From: Bacteroidota bacterium
GTDB taxonomy: Bacteria > Bacteroidota > Bacteroidia > UKL13-3
Assembly (NCBI GenBank): GCA_040388375.1
Contig: JAZKBU010000004.1
Span: forward strand, 391,567 to 455,566
Direction of reading: 5' to 3'
Length of the DNA: 64,000 bases
Below, one piece after another: positions 37,601 through 46,676 of this stretch. The notes beneath the pieces were generated by a model, which was not told the origin of the DNA, searched no databases, and was given only the letters and a program-made list of their open reading frames with translations. The translations under genes and the position numbers were made by a program. The number at the start of each line of letters is the position of its first letter. Position 1 is the first letter of the stretch.

Positions 37601-38317
37601 CTAAAACTTTTCTCTTTGAAAGCCCCAGGCACGCCATTCGTTTTTATAGGTGTCGGGGTAATTGCCTTGTATTACCCTGGCTAAGGCTACCAGTACCTTG
37701 CTTATGTTTTTCTTCTGTTCGTTCTTATTACCTATAATACCGCTTACATCTTGGTCCGTATTGGTAGCTAAATGAGTAAGCGTAGTATACTGGGTTATAA
37801 GCGGGGTAAAGTAAGCTGTACCTATAGAAGTTTTCTTATCGTAACCCGCTGCAAGCAAAGCAGGCAATATGAGCCTTAAAGCAAACAAACGGTTGTTACG
37901 TTCAAGCGGTAGGCGGTAAGTGCGGTTTTCCAGTACAATACCAAAGCGGGCATAAGTAGCACGGGCTTCCTCCATAGACCTTGAATCTGCGTCAATGGCC
38001 TTCTTAAGCAAGGTTATGCCAGCGTCTAAAGCATCGTTACATCGTTGCAGGTCGTGCGTTATACGCGGTCGGTCCTTACCTGTATTGCTTTTGCTGTTTA
38101 ATAAAAGCGCGAAGGCTGCTACTTCTTCGCTAAAATCTTCGGCTGTTTTCCAAAGCAACGTAATGTTGTTTTTGGTGAGCCAAACATCGGAAACGGTAAT
38201 AGCTAAGGTGCTTAAATCAGCATCTCTGTTAGCTACATTACTTTTAACGGTTTTTTTTGCGGGTTGTTCAGGAACATCATCCGGAGGTTCAGGAACATTG
38301 TTGTCTGTTCTTTCCAT
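37601..38317 (-). CDS. Hypothetical protein, helical, 238 aa
   Basis: I do not recognise this protein. It has an acidic, Pro-rich N-terminus (MERTDNNVPEPPDDVPEQP), no signal peptide, and a mostly alpha-helical body with runs such as DALDAGITLLKKAIDADSR and LFALRLILPALLAAGYD, ending NEWRAWGFQREKF. Codon use is somewhat richer in G and C than the DUF2971 gene opposite. It stands alone between a bidirectional terminator and the 42-bp repeat region. The frame is long and the start has no competing upstream frame, so I consider it real. Confidence 0.65.
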   Translation of the reverse strand: MERTDNNVPEPPDDVPEQPAKKTVKSNVANRDADLSTLAITVSDVWLTKNNITLLWKTAEDFSEEVAAFALLLNSKSNTGKDRPRITHDLQRCNDALDAGITLLKKAIDADSRSMEEARATYARFGIVLENRTYRLPLERNNRLFALRLILPALLAAGYDKKTSIGTAYFTPLITQYTTLTHLATNTDQDVSGIIGNKNEQKKNISKVLVALARVIQGNYPDTYKNEWRAWGFQREKF

Positions 38318-38431
38318 AATAAGAAAATTAATATAACAGGATAACGAAGCTTATTTTAAAGTAGTGTGGCTGTACATATTTTTTATAAAAATGTATGGAA
38401 ACTCCTACATGGGTGGTTTAAACTTTTTAAG

Positions 38432-38641
38432 GGTATAAAGGAGTTCCTTTATGCCTATATTTTTTTCAAAATGCCCATAAAGGAGTTACTATATGGCTAT
38501 AATTTTTCTGAAATGCCTATAAGAGAGTTCCTTTATAGCTATAATTTTTTCAAAATGTCTATAAAGGAGTTACTATGTGTCCATAAATTTTCTGAAATGC
38601 CCATAAAGGAGTTACCGGATGTTTTTATTTTTTGAAATAGA
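38432..38641 (+). repeat. Five-unit 42-bp tandem repeat with an alternating 84-bp superperiod
   Basis: Units begin at 38432, 38474, 38516, 38558 and 38600, exactly 42 bp apart with no insertion or deletion. Units 1 and 3 share TTCCTTTAT and TTCAAAATG; units 2 and 4 share TTACTAT and TCTGAAATG, so the true period is 84 bp. Units 1 and 3 centre on an inverted repeat (ATAAAGGA-GT-TCCTTTAT). Read on the plus strand each unit encodes 14 residues, MPIKELLYGYNFSE-like, in an open frame at 38366-38635 that would need a GTG start. This explains most of the 444-bp gap between flanking genes; the rest of it shows nothing. Confidence 0.9.
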
Positions 38642-38761
38642 AACGAAAGGAAGTTGCCTAAATAAAATAGTAATTACTTTTTTAAAGCATCAGGAATTAT
38701 TTAATGGTACAGTACTTGCAAGGGAGGCTATAAAAAAATAAACCCCTAAACAAATTATAAA

Positions 38762-39097
38762 ATGAAACAATTAACAATTCTCGGATTTACATTTCTACTA
38801 CTATTGAATTATTCGTGTACCAAAGAAAGTAGTAGTAGTACACCAAGTGGAAAAATAACTTTTTGGATAAGCAGAGACAATGGTTGTGGTTATGTCGATG
38901 TATCAATAGATAGCACCAGTGTAGGACAAATAACAAACTGGCAAGCCATTGCTCCAAGCAGCTGTACTGCATCTAAGATTTCATTGACTGTTACAACTAA
39001 ACGAGGTAAAAAGTCGGTTACATTTAAAAATGTTTGTGGTACTGCAACTGTATCAATTGATTTAAATAGTGATTGTTTGGTTTATAAGGTGTTTTAA
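38762..39097 (+). CDS. Small hypothetical lipoprotein, 111 aa
   Basis: The protein has a lipoprotein signal with C19 (NYSC), a Ser/Thr-rich linker and a beta-rich domain of about 80 residues with four further cysteines (in NGCGYVDV, SSCTAS, NVCGTA and SDCLVY). That is enough for two disulfides. No family is recognised. The regular pattern suggests a small Ig-like or transthyretin-like envelope domain. It is followed by two hairpins, the second a strong terminator. Confidence 0.7.
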   Translation: MKQLTILGFTFLLLLNYSCTKESSSSTPSGKITFWISRDNGCGYVDVSIDSTSVGQITNWQAIAPSSCTASKISLTVTTKRGKKSVTFKNVCGTATVSIDLNSDCLVYKVF

Positions 39098-39136
39098 AGA
39101 CTTTAGCTTTTTGTACATTTTGCCCGTGGTTCAGCC

Positions 39137-39161
39137 GTTGTTGGTGTTCTTCACCAACAAC
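39137..39161 (+). repeat. Perfect hairpin after the small lipoprotein gene
   Basis: GTTGTTGGTG and CACCAACAAC form a perfect 10-bp stem with a 5-nt loop. No U tract follows directly; a true terminator comes 15 bp later. Confidence 0.6.
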
Positions 39162-39176
39162 TATAGTGATAAAAAG

Positions 39177-39208
39177 AAAAGAGGCTTATGGAAACATAAG
39201 CCTCTTTT
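39177..39208. terminator. Bidirectional terminator between the lipoprotein and zinc metalloprotease genes
   Basis: AAAAGAGGCTTATG and CATAAGCCTCTTTT form a perfect 14-bp stem closed by a GAAA tetraloop, with T residues following. Confidence 0.9.
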
Positions 39209-39229
39209 CTTTTGTAAAATATATTCTTT

Positions 39230-41761
39230 TTATTTCTCCGTAAACGCCTGATCAATCTTTAGTTTTAAATTGGCATAATGCGCTTTGGCTTCTTCGGTGC
39301 TACCACCTTTGCAGGTAGTTAAAATTTGTTTCAATTGGGCTAATGCAGCCGCTTGCGAAACAGCATCGTAACGGCTTGATTTAAATAAGGAGATTAAGTT
39401 CTCCGTATAGGCGTTCTGTAAGTTCTGGCGGAAAGTATTCGGGTTGCTTGCATCGGTTGCAAAGCATGCTTTCGTCAAATCGTTCATCATTTCCAAAGCA
39501 CTATATTTATTTCCATATAGTTTTGAATCAGTTAAACGTTTTAAAGTAGTTGGGTTTAACAAATGCATCAATAGCATGGTTTGGTAACCAAGCACACGTG
39601 CATGTACTTTAGGGTCCTCATTGGTACCAAAAAAGTTAAAGCCTCTGCGTTGTAATTGTAAGTAGTTATACAAATCATTTTGTACGGCAAAAGCATCAGG
39701 TGCAAAAGCATATTTGCTTAAAGTTTCCATGGCACGTTTTTGCTCTTTGTAGTCAACCGGTATTAAAGGTTTAGTAGCACCTGTTTGTCCTATAAAGCTT
39801 CTGTCTACATACACACCGCCTATATAACGGGCTATTACATTTACCTGGCTAAAATATTCCGATTGTGCTATGCTGTAGGCCTGGCGTAACTCCTGGTAGC
39901 TTTGGCCCGGCTTGCTGTATTTGTCTTTTATTTTAGCAAACAACTGGTTGGCTAGTTTTATGCGGTCTACACCAAAAGTAATGGCATCGCCACTCATGTC
40001 GTTTACGTTAATGCGTGGGTCTATGCCACTGCCAAAGCCACGCATATCATCTGCATCGTTTCCAAAAATTAATAAAGTATCAGCCGAGCGTGAAAGTATT
40101 TTGGCTAAACGTTCTTTTTCTTTGGCTTCATCGTTTACAGCAGCAGAGTATCCAAACTCAATAGCCCAATTGTCGTAAGGTCCGGGGCAGGTAGTAAAGT
40201 AGTCGCCTTGTTTGGTTTTATCCAACGCTACGTTTACAGCAGGGTAATCCATAACCGAAGCCGTTAAGCCTATTTTACGTGTAATGTTTTTATCGTTCAA
40301 CTGGCTTGGCTTCAACATTTGGCTGGCTTTCATGTTATGGTTTAAGCCCATGGTATGGCCCATTTCATGCAGTACCAAATAGTATAATGATTGTTTAATA
40401 TAATCGCGTTTTTCAATATCATTTAATCCTTGCAGTTGCAATGCATTTAAACCAAATAAAGAAGTTTGGTGCAATTGGTTACTTGCATCACAAAAAGTAT
40501 GCTTGTCAGGGTTCAATGGGTTTTGCATACCGGTAGCCGCATCAAATAAATCTTCCTGGCGTAAGCGGTTGGTTATAAATATATATTCCAACATAATATC
40601 TGCACCTAATATTTCTCCCGTTCTTGGGTCAACAAAGCTTGGTCCGTAACCGCCAAATGGTGGTTGTGGTGACGATGTCCAACGCAATACATTGTAACGT
40701 ATATCCCCGGCATCCCAGGTAGCAGTATCTGGCTGTTCTTTTACTACCACGGCATTTTTAAAACCCGCTGCTTCAAAAGCCAGGTTCCATTTTTCGCCTG
40801 CTTCTTTTATAGTAGCTCTGAATTCTTTTGGCGTAGTGTTTTCAATCCACCAAACTATAGGTATTATCGGTTCAGAAAGGGCAGCGTTAGGGTCTTTTTT
40901 CTCTAAATTCCAGCGGTGTATTAAATCGCGGTACGCCACAGCGTTGGTAGTAGTCATGTCTTCTACCTGCTCACTGAAATAACCAATACGCGGGTCGTCA
41001 AAACGAGGTTTAAAATTGTTTTTAGGGGCTTCTATTAACGAGTGTTGTAATACAATGCTTACCGCACGTTCGTCCGTTACTTCTTTTCCTCCGCCTGCCA
41101 CAGGCATTGGATTATCGTAAACATATTCAACAACTAAGTCGGTATTTTTTTCGTAGTTTTTTAAGCTGGTAAACTTGGTTTTATCCCTGCTTAAACCACC
41201 CAACGAAAACATTTGCATGCCCGGAGGTAAACCAAAGAATGGCGATGGTTTTACCTGACACATACTTTCACTTAAAAATATGGTACTGGCATCTAATAGT
41301 ATTTCTCCTTTTTTAGCATCCTCCGCCATTATTTTCTGGTTAACCAGTATAGCAGGGCTTATATTGGCTTTGGCCGATTTACTGATGGGGTTTAAGGTAT
41401 CAAAATAGTACCCCGTGTTTTGTACCACAAATTCTATTTTATCAAAATAACGTTTAATGGTAAATACTTTATTATCCCTAAAGCTTCCCCTGTGGTGTCC
41501 TGCGGCTACTACGCCATCTTCCGTATACGAAAAGTAAATGTATTCTTTGTTCAGCTGATCTTTCTTAATCAGCATCAATACATTTCCTGTAAGCGTATCC
41601 TGGTATAATGGAAACAAACCATCTATTTTTTTGCACGATTTTGTTTTATCGGCAATGGAAACAGTTTTGGGTGCAGGTGCTGCATTGGCTACAGGTGGCT
41701 TTTTGGTAGCACACGATGAAACAATAATAGAAAGGATAGCAAGGGAGTAAATTTTACGCAT
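39230..41761 (-). CDS. Zinc-dependent metalloprotease lipoprotein (DUF5117/DUF4953 type)
   Basis: The 843-aa protein has a lipoprotein signal with C17 (VSSC), an N-terminal DUF5118/DUF5117-like region (about 35-300) and a metzincin-type domain with the extended zinc site HEMGHTMGLNH at 465-475. A C-terminal helical region follows. Members are annotated as zinc-dependent metalloproteases of the Bacteroidota envelope; substrates are unknown. It lies 158 bp downstream of dut on the same strand, with a long hairpin between them. Confidence 0.88.
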   Translation of the reverse strand: MRKIYSLAILSIIVSSCATKKPPVANAAPAPKTVSIADKTKSCKKIDGLFPLYQDTLTGNVLMLIKKDQLNKEYIYFSYTEDGVVAAGHHRGSFRDNKVFTIKRYFDKIEFVVQNTGYYFDTLNPISKSAKANISPAILVNQKIMAEDAKKGEILLDASTIFLSESMCQVKPSPFFGLPPGMQMFSLGGLSRDKTKFTSLKNYEKNTDLVVEYVYDNPMPVAGGGKEVTDERAVSIVLQHSLIEAPKNNFKPRFDDPRIGYFSEQVEDMTTTNAVAYRDLIHRWNLEKKDPNAALSEPIIPIVWWIENTTPKEFRATIKEAGEKWNLAFEAAGFKNAVVVKEQPDTATWDAGDIRYNVLRWTSSPQPPFGGYGPSFVDPRTGEILGADIMLEYIFITNRLRQEDLFDAATGMQNPLNPDKHTFCDASNQLHQTSLFGLNALQLQGLNDIEKRDYIKQSLYYLVLHEMGHTMGLNHNMKASQMLKPSQLNDKNITRKIGLTASVMDYPAVNVALDKTKQGDYFTTCPGPYDNWAIEFGYSAAVNDEAKEKERLAKILSRSADTLLIFGNDADDMRGFGSGIDPRINVNDMSGDAITFGVDRIKLANQLFAKIKDKYSKPGQSYQELRQAYSIAQSEYFSQVNVIARYIGGVYVDRSFIGQTGATKPLIPVDYKEQKRAMETLSKYAFAPDAFAVQNDLYNYLQLQRRGFNFFGTNEDPKVHARVLGYQTMLLMHLLNPTTLKRLTDSKLYGNKYSALEMMNDLTKACFATDASNPNTFRQNLQNAYTENLISLFKSSRYDAVSQAAALAQLKQILTTCKGGSTEEAKAHYANLKLKIDQAFTEK

Positions 41762-41860
41762 AAATGAGTTTGGGTATAAAAAGCAAATGTGCTTTTTAAA
41801 TTAAAAATAACAAAACCATTTATGTAATATAAGAAATGAGTATGCGTTTTAACTAAAGGT

Positions 41861-41914
41861 TTGTCGAGCTGAGCCGAGACAGGTACATTTACCGTTTTCG
41901 ACTCCGCTCAAACT
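41861..41914. repeat. Long imperfect hairpin in the dut-metalloprotease gap (REP-like)
   Basis: GTCGAGCTGAGCCGAGAC (41863-41880) pairs imperfectly with GTTTTCGACTCCGCTCAAAC (41894-41913). The loop holds its own perfect GGTA-CATT-TACC stem. The segment is far more GC-rich than its surroundings. Sequences like TTCGACTCCGCTCA recur in intergenic regions of Bacteroidota genomes as I recall, so this may be one copy of a dispersed family. Confidence 0.6.
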
Positions 41915-41919
41915 GCCAA

Positions 41920-42351
41920 TTATTTGCCGGTGCTTCCGTAACCTCCGGCACCTCTGTTGGTTTCACTTAGCTCAGTCACTTTAACCCACTCAGCAGCTTC
42001 GTGTTTAGCTATTACCATTTGTGCTATGCGCTCACCGTTTTGTATGGTAAAATCGTCAGTACCCAAATTAACAAGCAATACCTTTATTTCGCCTCTATAG
42101 TCAGCATCAATAGTGCCGGGACTGTTTAATACGGTTATGCCATGTTTAAAAGCCAATCCGCTTCTGGGTCTTACTTGTGCTTCGTAACCTATGGGTAATT
42201 CCATAAACAAGCCCGTAGGTATCAATGCTCTTTGCATAGGTTTTAACACAACAGGGCTATCTATAAATGCTTTTAAATCCATGCCTGCTGCATGTTGTGT
42301 TTCGTAAGCAGGTAAATCATTGGTGGAGGTATTAATTATTTTTATTTCCAT
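41920..42351 (-). CDS. dut: Deoxyuridine 5'-triphosphate nucleotidohydrolase
   Basis: The 143-aa trimeric dUTPase hydrolyses dUTP to dUMP, keeping uracil out of DNA and feeding dTMP synthesis. The five family motifs are visible: [39 protein letters not shown] and the C-terminal [11 protein letters not shown] arm that closes over the active site. Length is standard. It follows the flippase gene by 18 bp and ends the pssA-to-dut run of minus-strand genes. Confidence 0.96.
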   Translation of the reverse strand: MEIKIINTSTNDLPAYETQHAAGMDLKAFIDSPVVLKPMQRALIPTGLFMELPIGYEAQVRPRSGLAFKHGITVLNSPGTIDADYRGEIKVLLVNLGTDDFTIQNGERIAQMVIAKHEAAEWVKVTELSETNRGAGGYGSTGK

Positions 42352-42369
42352 AAAGTAAGCGGATGCTGT

Positions 42370-43818
42370 TTAGCGTATGTATTGTTTGCGTTCGTTTAAT
42401 ATGCCAAGGCCAATAAAAGCCATTATAATAACTGCTTTGGTAACCAGTAAAGCTGAGCCTGTAAAAGGAATAAACGGTGTTAAATAAAAAAGAGCTACCG
42501 CTACCAAAGTATACAGCGTACATTTTACAATATTATAGTTAATAGGGTAATATTTTTTGCCCATTAAATAACATACTATCATCATGGTAAAGTAGCATAT
42601 AAAAGTGGTCCAGGCAGAGCCCGTATAACCCCAAATAGGAATCAATATAACATTTAAAAGAACCGTTATACCTGCACCCATCAGTGAAATATTAGCGCCT
42701 TTTTTGTTGTTATCTGACAGCTTATACCAGATAGATAAATTATAGTAAATACCTAAAAACATATTGGCCAACAATAAAACAGGCACAATATGTAATCCTT
42801 CATGAAACTTTATATTGATGAAATTCTTAAATACATCAATATACATAGTAACCAGCAGGAATAAGGTTAAGCATACCAGTACAAAATAATCCATTACCGT
42901 TGCATAAATGGTTTTCTTATCGGTTGATTGGGCATGGCTGAAAAAGAAAGGTTCAGCCGCAAAACGAAAAGCCTGTATAAACAAGGTCATGAGTATAGAT
43001 AGCTTATAATTGGCCGCGTAAACACCGTTCATATCATTGGCCAATGCCACATCCGGGTAAAGGTATTTAATCAATACCCTGTCAAGCGTTTCGTTAACCA
43101 TGCCCGCTAAACCCACTATAATCAATGGTGCCCCGTAATGCATCATTTTACGCCAGATTATTTTATCAAAGCCTATTTTAATTTGCTTCAACTCAATAAA
43201 CAATAAAGGTATGGTAATAATACTTGCTATCAGGTTACTTATAAAAATGTATTTAATACCAATGGTTCCATCGTATAAAGGAATAATAACACCCTTGTTT
43301 TGCATATAAGGTCCCAGCAATAGAAAATATAAGTTTAAACCAATATTGGTAAATATGCTTATGTTTTTAATAAGCGCAAATTTCAACGCTTTGTTCTGTT
43401 GCCTCAGGTAAGCAAAGGGTAAGGAAGCAATAGCATCCAACCCGATGATAATAGCAAAATAAGAAACGTATTCAGCATGGTCAGGATACCTGATTAAGTC
43501 AGCAATAGGTTGGGCAAAACCACTGAATAAAAAAATAAAAGCAACAGATGAAACAAGTACAGAAATAAGAGCTGTTGAAAATACCTTTGGGTTGTCTTTG
43601 TTTTCGCTCGCAAACCTAAAAAAGGCAGTCTCCATTCCATACAAAAGCACTACATTGAAAAAAGAAACATAACCATACATTTCCGCATTGGTACCAAAGT
43701 CGGCCTTGCTGAACAAAGCCGTATGTAAAGGAACCAGCAGGTAATTTAAGAACCTGCCCAATATGGTGCTTAGTCCGTATACAGCCGTTTGCGATACCAG
43801 TTTTTTTATTGAACTCAT
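42370..43818 (-). CDS. Polysaccharide flippase-like membrane protein (MVF/Wzx type)
   Basis: The 482-aa protein has about 12-14 predicted transmembrane helices and the look of the oligosaccharide flippase family (opening SSIKKLVSQTAVYGLSTILGR in part, later FRFAAEPFFFSHA). Such proteins move undecaprenyl-linked saccharides across the inner membrane. No glycosyltransferase cluster is adjacent, so the substrate is open. Its start overlaps the stop of the M28 peptidase gene by 4 bp (ATGA), so the two are coupled. Confidence 0.85.
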   Translation of the reverse strand: MSSIKKLVSQTAVYGLSTILGRFLNYLLVPLHTALFSKADFGTNAEMYGYVSFFNVVLLYGMETAFFRFASENKDNPKVFSTALISVLVSSVAFIFLFSGFAQPIADLIRYPDHAEYVSYFAIIIGLDAIASLPFAYLRQQNKALKFALIKNISIFTNIGLNLYFLLLGPYMQNKGVIIPLYDGTIGIKYIFISNLIASIITIPLLFIELKQIKIGFDKIIWRKMMHYGAPLIIVGLAGMVNETLDRVLIKYLYPDVALANDMNGVYAANYKLSILMTLFIQAFRFAAEPFFFSHAQSTDKKTIYATVMDYFVLVCLTLFLLVTMYIDVFKNFINIKFHEGLHIVPVLLLANMFLGIYYNLSIWYKLSDNNKKGANISLMGAGITVLLNVILIPIWGYTGSAWTTFICYFTMMIVCYLMGKKYYPINYNIVKCTLYTLVAVALFYLTPFIPFTGSALLVTKAVIIMAFIGLGILNERKQYIR

Positions 43819-45098
43819 TTTTTAGGGCTATTGCTTATACTTAACTTTATATAGGCCGATGCAAAATCGTAAATCAACTTATAAGCCTCATTGTATTTGC
43901 TTAGCGTAACAGCCTTAGCCGTATCGTCAATATCGTGGTAAAAATGGTAATCGCCCATTAGGTAAAAGAAAAAAGATTTTACACCCGCTTCCGTAAAAAA
44001 ATAATGGTCACTGTTTTGTGCTTTACCTCTGGCATTGATGGTGGGTAAATAGCCTCCCTGGTCGTTTACATAATTAAGTAGTTTAAACTCATCAGGGAAA
44101 ATAGTTCCGTTTACAGCCGTTAAACCTTTATCGCCCGTTGCCATTAAATCAATATTGATTAACAAAGCCATTTTCTCCAAAGGTATTAATGGGTTTTGGG
44201 TAAAATAGTACGAGCCAAACAAGCCTGCTTCTTCGCCTGCAAAAGCAATAAATGCAACAGAATAATCAAGTGGATTTTTGCTGATATAACTCGCCAAATC
44301 AAGCATCATGGCTATACCGCTGGCATTGTCATTAGCGCCCGGGAACATAGCGGGGCCAAACATGCCCAAGTGGTCATAGTGGGCAGTAAATACAATAAAC
44401 GAATCAGGATAAAGCTTTCCTTTTGATACACCAATTACATTTTGGGTTTGGTGGTTAACAGGAGTCGATTCAATGTTTATCTCCATTTCAATCATGCTAT
44501 GCTTAATAGCATCTTTTTGAACATAAACTATTGGGTATTCATCTTTAGCGGTGGCAACACTCCAGGTAAACTTATCCTGCTTGTCAATAATTAAACCTTT
44601 TGCCTTTACCTTATTCTTTAAAATTTGCTCCGCTCTTTCAGGGTGTAAAAATGTTTTCTTTTGAATAGCCGTAATCACTATAAAACTTTTTCTGAAAGCA
44701 CTTTTCATAAAAGTTTCAAATGCATTGGCATTGTCAATGGTAGCAGAGTCGACATATAAAATATTGAATTTGCCTTTAACAGGTGGGCAACCCGCATTTA
44801 CAATAAAATCGCGGCCGGGCTCTAAGCCTACCCCATCAATATTGCAAAAAGTTTCACCTTGAAAAGTAATAACCGGAAAGCCAAAAGGCTGGTAGTAATC
44901 AACATTAGGCGAACCAAGTCTGAATCGCCTGAATGTTTCAGCTATAAATTTGGACGCTTTTTTATCTCCCTCATTTACATAACCCCTGCCCGAAAACTCT
45001 TCGGAGCATAATCTTTCAATTACCTGTTTAGCATACTCCTTGTTTTGGCTAAAGCCAATAAGGGGCAGTAAACAAAATAAATAAAAGAATTTTTTCAT
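43815..45098 (-). CDS. Secreted M28-family zinc peptidase
   Basis: The 427-aa protein has a signal peptide ending IGFSQ (about 1-18) and an M28 aminopeptidase-like catalytic domain. Likely zinc ligands are H240 in FTAHYDHLG, D257 in ANDNASG, and the E289-E290 pair in AGEEAGLFGS, with later Asp and His in the domain. An inserted region (about 85-210) resembles the PA-like lid. It should act in the periplasm or outside. It lies 38 bp after purS and overlaps the flippase gene. Confidence 0.9.
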   Translation of the reverse strand: MKKFFYLFCLLPLIGFSQNKEYAKQVIERLCSEEFSGRGYVNEGDKKASKFIAETFRRFRLGSPNVDYYQPFGFPVITFQGETFCNIDGVGLEPGRDFIVNAGCPPVKGKFNILYVDSATIDNANAFETFMKSAFRKSFIVITAIQKKTFLHPERAEQILKNKVKAKGLIIDKQDKFTWSVATAKDEYPIVYVQKDAIKHSMIEMEINIESTPVNHQTQNVIGVSKGKLYPDSFIVFTAHYDHLGMFGPAMFPGANDNASGIAMMLDLASYISKNPLDYSVAFIAFAGEEAGLFGSYYFTQNPLIPLEKMALLINIDLMATGDKGLTAVNGTIFPDEFKLLNYVNDQGGYLPTINARGKAQNSDHYFFTEAGVKSFFFYLMGDYHFYHDIDDTAKAVTLSKYNEAYKLIYDFASAYIKLSISNSPKK

Positions 45099-45136
45099 GT
45101 TTTGTTTAAAAGATAATAAGGGCTTTTGGCTATTTA

Positions 45137-45388
45137 TTATAAAGCTTGAACAGTAAAATCGTAGCTTTCCATAATTAGGTTGGCTAATAATTTTTTACAT
45201 GCAGTATCAACCATTTCTTTAGCTTCAGTTTCATTAGCTGCTTCCAATTCTAAAGTAATATGTTTACCAATTCTAACATTGTTTATGTTGGGTAAACCAA
45301 TATTGGTCATAGAACCTGTAACGGCTTTTCCTTGTGGATCTAATAAAGCCTTGTGCGGCATAATGTTTATGTCTGCGGTGTATTTCAT
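45137..45388 (-). CDS. purS: Phosphoribosylformylglycinamidine synthase subunit PurS
   Basis: The 83-aa protein matches PurS, the small dimeric subunit that bridges PurL and PurQ in the multi-subunit FGAM synthetase of purine synthesis. Typical segments are MPHKALLDPQGKAV, VRIGKHITLEL and CKKLLANLIMESYDF. Its start overlaps the pssA stop by 4 bp. purQ lies about 16 kb away on the other strand, and purL is not in the window. Confidence 0.93.
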   Translation of the reverse strand: MKYTADINIMPHKALLDPQGKAVTGSMTNIGLPNINNVRIGKHITLELEAANETEAKEMVDTACKKLLANLIMESYDFTVQAL

Positions 45389-46089
45389 TTTTTATTGTTT
45401 TGAAAATTATTATAAATTGAAAATAGAATGTAAAGTATAATACTAATGTTTACTCCTAAAAATCCGAATGCAAATAAACTAATCAAACAGCATATTAAAA
45501 ACACATAACGCAATTGATTTGCCTGCCAGCTGAAACTTTTAAACTTTAATGCAAATAATGGTAGTTCAGCTACCAATAAATAAGCACTGATGAAAGGAAA
45601 TACAGCCAAGAAAACCGGGTTTTCAAAAAAGGTGCCTAAGCCCCAGTTGTTTTGTGCAATAACAAATGGAATAGCAGCTATAAACAATGAATTAGCAGGC
45701 GTAGGTACCCCTATAAATGAATCAGTTTGGCGGGTATCAATATTAAATTTAGCCAAGCGGATAGCTGAAAATACAGGAATAATAAAAGGCAGATAGGACA
45801 AAATATTGAAATGAGTAAAATCAATAGGTATATTGGTTATTTTATAAAAAATAAAACCCGGAGCCAGGCCGAAACTAATGCAATCGGCCAACGAGTCCAA
45901 CTGCTTGCCCATTTCCGAGCCTACTTTTAGTGCCCGGGCTACAAAACCGTCAAAAAAATCCAAAATAGCAGCAGCACCAATAAAGTAAGCGGCTAACTCC
46001 AAATCGTTGTTAACTAAACTGGCTATAATTGATAAAGCACCAAACAGTAAGTTAAAGGAAGTGAGTGCATTTGGAATATGTTTTTTCAT
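45385..46089 (-). CDS. pssA: CDP-diacylglycerol-serine O-phosphatidyltransferase
   Basis: The 234-aa membrane protein carries the CDP-alcohol phosphatidyltransferase signature DGFVARALKVGSEMGKQLDS followed by LADCISF, and has about six to eight hydrophobic helices. It makes phosphatidylserine, the precursor of phosphatidylethanolamine. I start at the ATG at 46089 (MKKHIPNALT), the common opening. The frame continues upstream to 46206, but that segment runs into the promoter region shared with the divergent gene. Confidence 0.93.
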   Translation of the reverse strand: MKKHIPNALTSFNLLFGALSIIASLVNNDLELAAYFIGAAAILDFFDGFVARALKVGSEMGKQLDSLADCISFGLAPGFIFYKITNIPIDFTHFNILSYLPFIIPVFSAIRLAKFNIDTRQTDSFIGVPTPANSLFIAAIPFVIAQNNWGLGTFFENPVFLAVFPFISAYLLVAELPLFALKFKSFSWQANQLRYVFLICCLISLFAFGFLGVNISIILYILFSIYNNFQNNKK

Positions 46090-46161
46090 AGATAGGAAGG
46101 GTAAAAACTTTTGCAAAGTATTGGTTAATTCATAATTTGACAAAATGAAGATAATAATAAG

Positions 46162-46191
46162 TTGCTTATTTAGGATAGGTTTATACTTTTG
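46162..46191 (+). promoter_or_regulatory. Bacteroidota-type promoter for the 148-aa gene and subtilase
   Basis: TTG at 46162-46164 and TACTTTTG at 46184-46191 are 19 nt apart. The start codon is at 46214. Confidence 0.55.
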
Positions 46192-46213
46192 AAGACTAAA
46201 TTTCAAATGTTTA

Positions 46214-46660
46214 ATGAAAAAAATTGCGGTTTTAATTTTTACAATAATGCTTGTTTTGGCTTCAACGGCTCAAAACAGGGTTACCTTAACGCAAAATGGT
46301 AAAACATTAAAGTTTGCAGCAAAACCAAATGCCCAGTTCGAAAACCTGAACGGAATGATTAATTTGAGCATAATTGGTAACAATACCAGTGTAATTGAAT
46401 TAAACAATATTGAGGAAAGCCAGTTTGCCTGTGGAAAAAGGTTAAAAGAAGAGACTATAAAAATAACCTATATAGATTCAAAAAATAATAGAACATATAC
46501 TTCCGTAGGAAATGTTCAGGTATCCATTTCGTGTACAGGCATTGCCCGTCAATACATCGTTATTTTTTTAGGCAAAATAAAAAACGGACGATCAACCATC
46601 AATATTTCAGCATCATTAACAGTAAAATCAAAACCCAAAGAATACGTTAAAACATTTTAA
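46214..46660 (+). CDS. Small secreted protein of unknown function
   Basis: The 148-aa protein has a signal peptide ending in LASTAQ (about 1-20) and a beta-rich mature part with two cysteines (in QFACGKR and SISCTG) that could form a disulfide. I recognise no family. It is 16 bp upstream of the T9SS subtilase gene on the same strand and shares its promoter, so a link to that protease, for example as inhibitor, chaperone or surface partner, is possible but unproven. Confidence 0.7.
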   Translation: MKKIAVLIFTIMLVLASTAQNRVTLTQNGKTLKFAAKPNAQFENLNGMINLSIIGNNTSVIELNNIEESQFACGKRLKEETIKITYIDSKNNRTYTSVGNVQVSISCTGIARQYIVIFLGKIKNGRSTINISASLTVKSKPKEYVKTF

Positions 46661-46676
46661 AATAATCAATCCATAT

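Noticed and set aside
38432..38641. 42-bp array considered as a CRISPR array
   Set aside because: Units abut with no unique spacers between them and there are no cas genes in the window.
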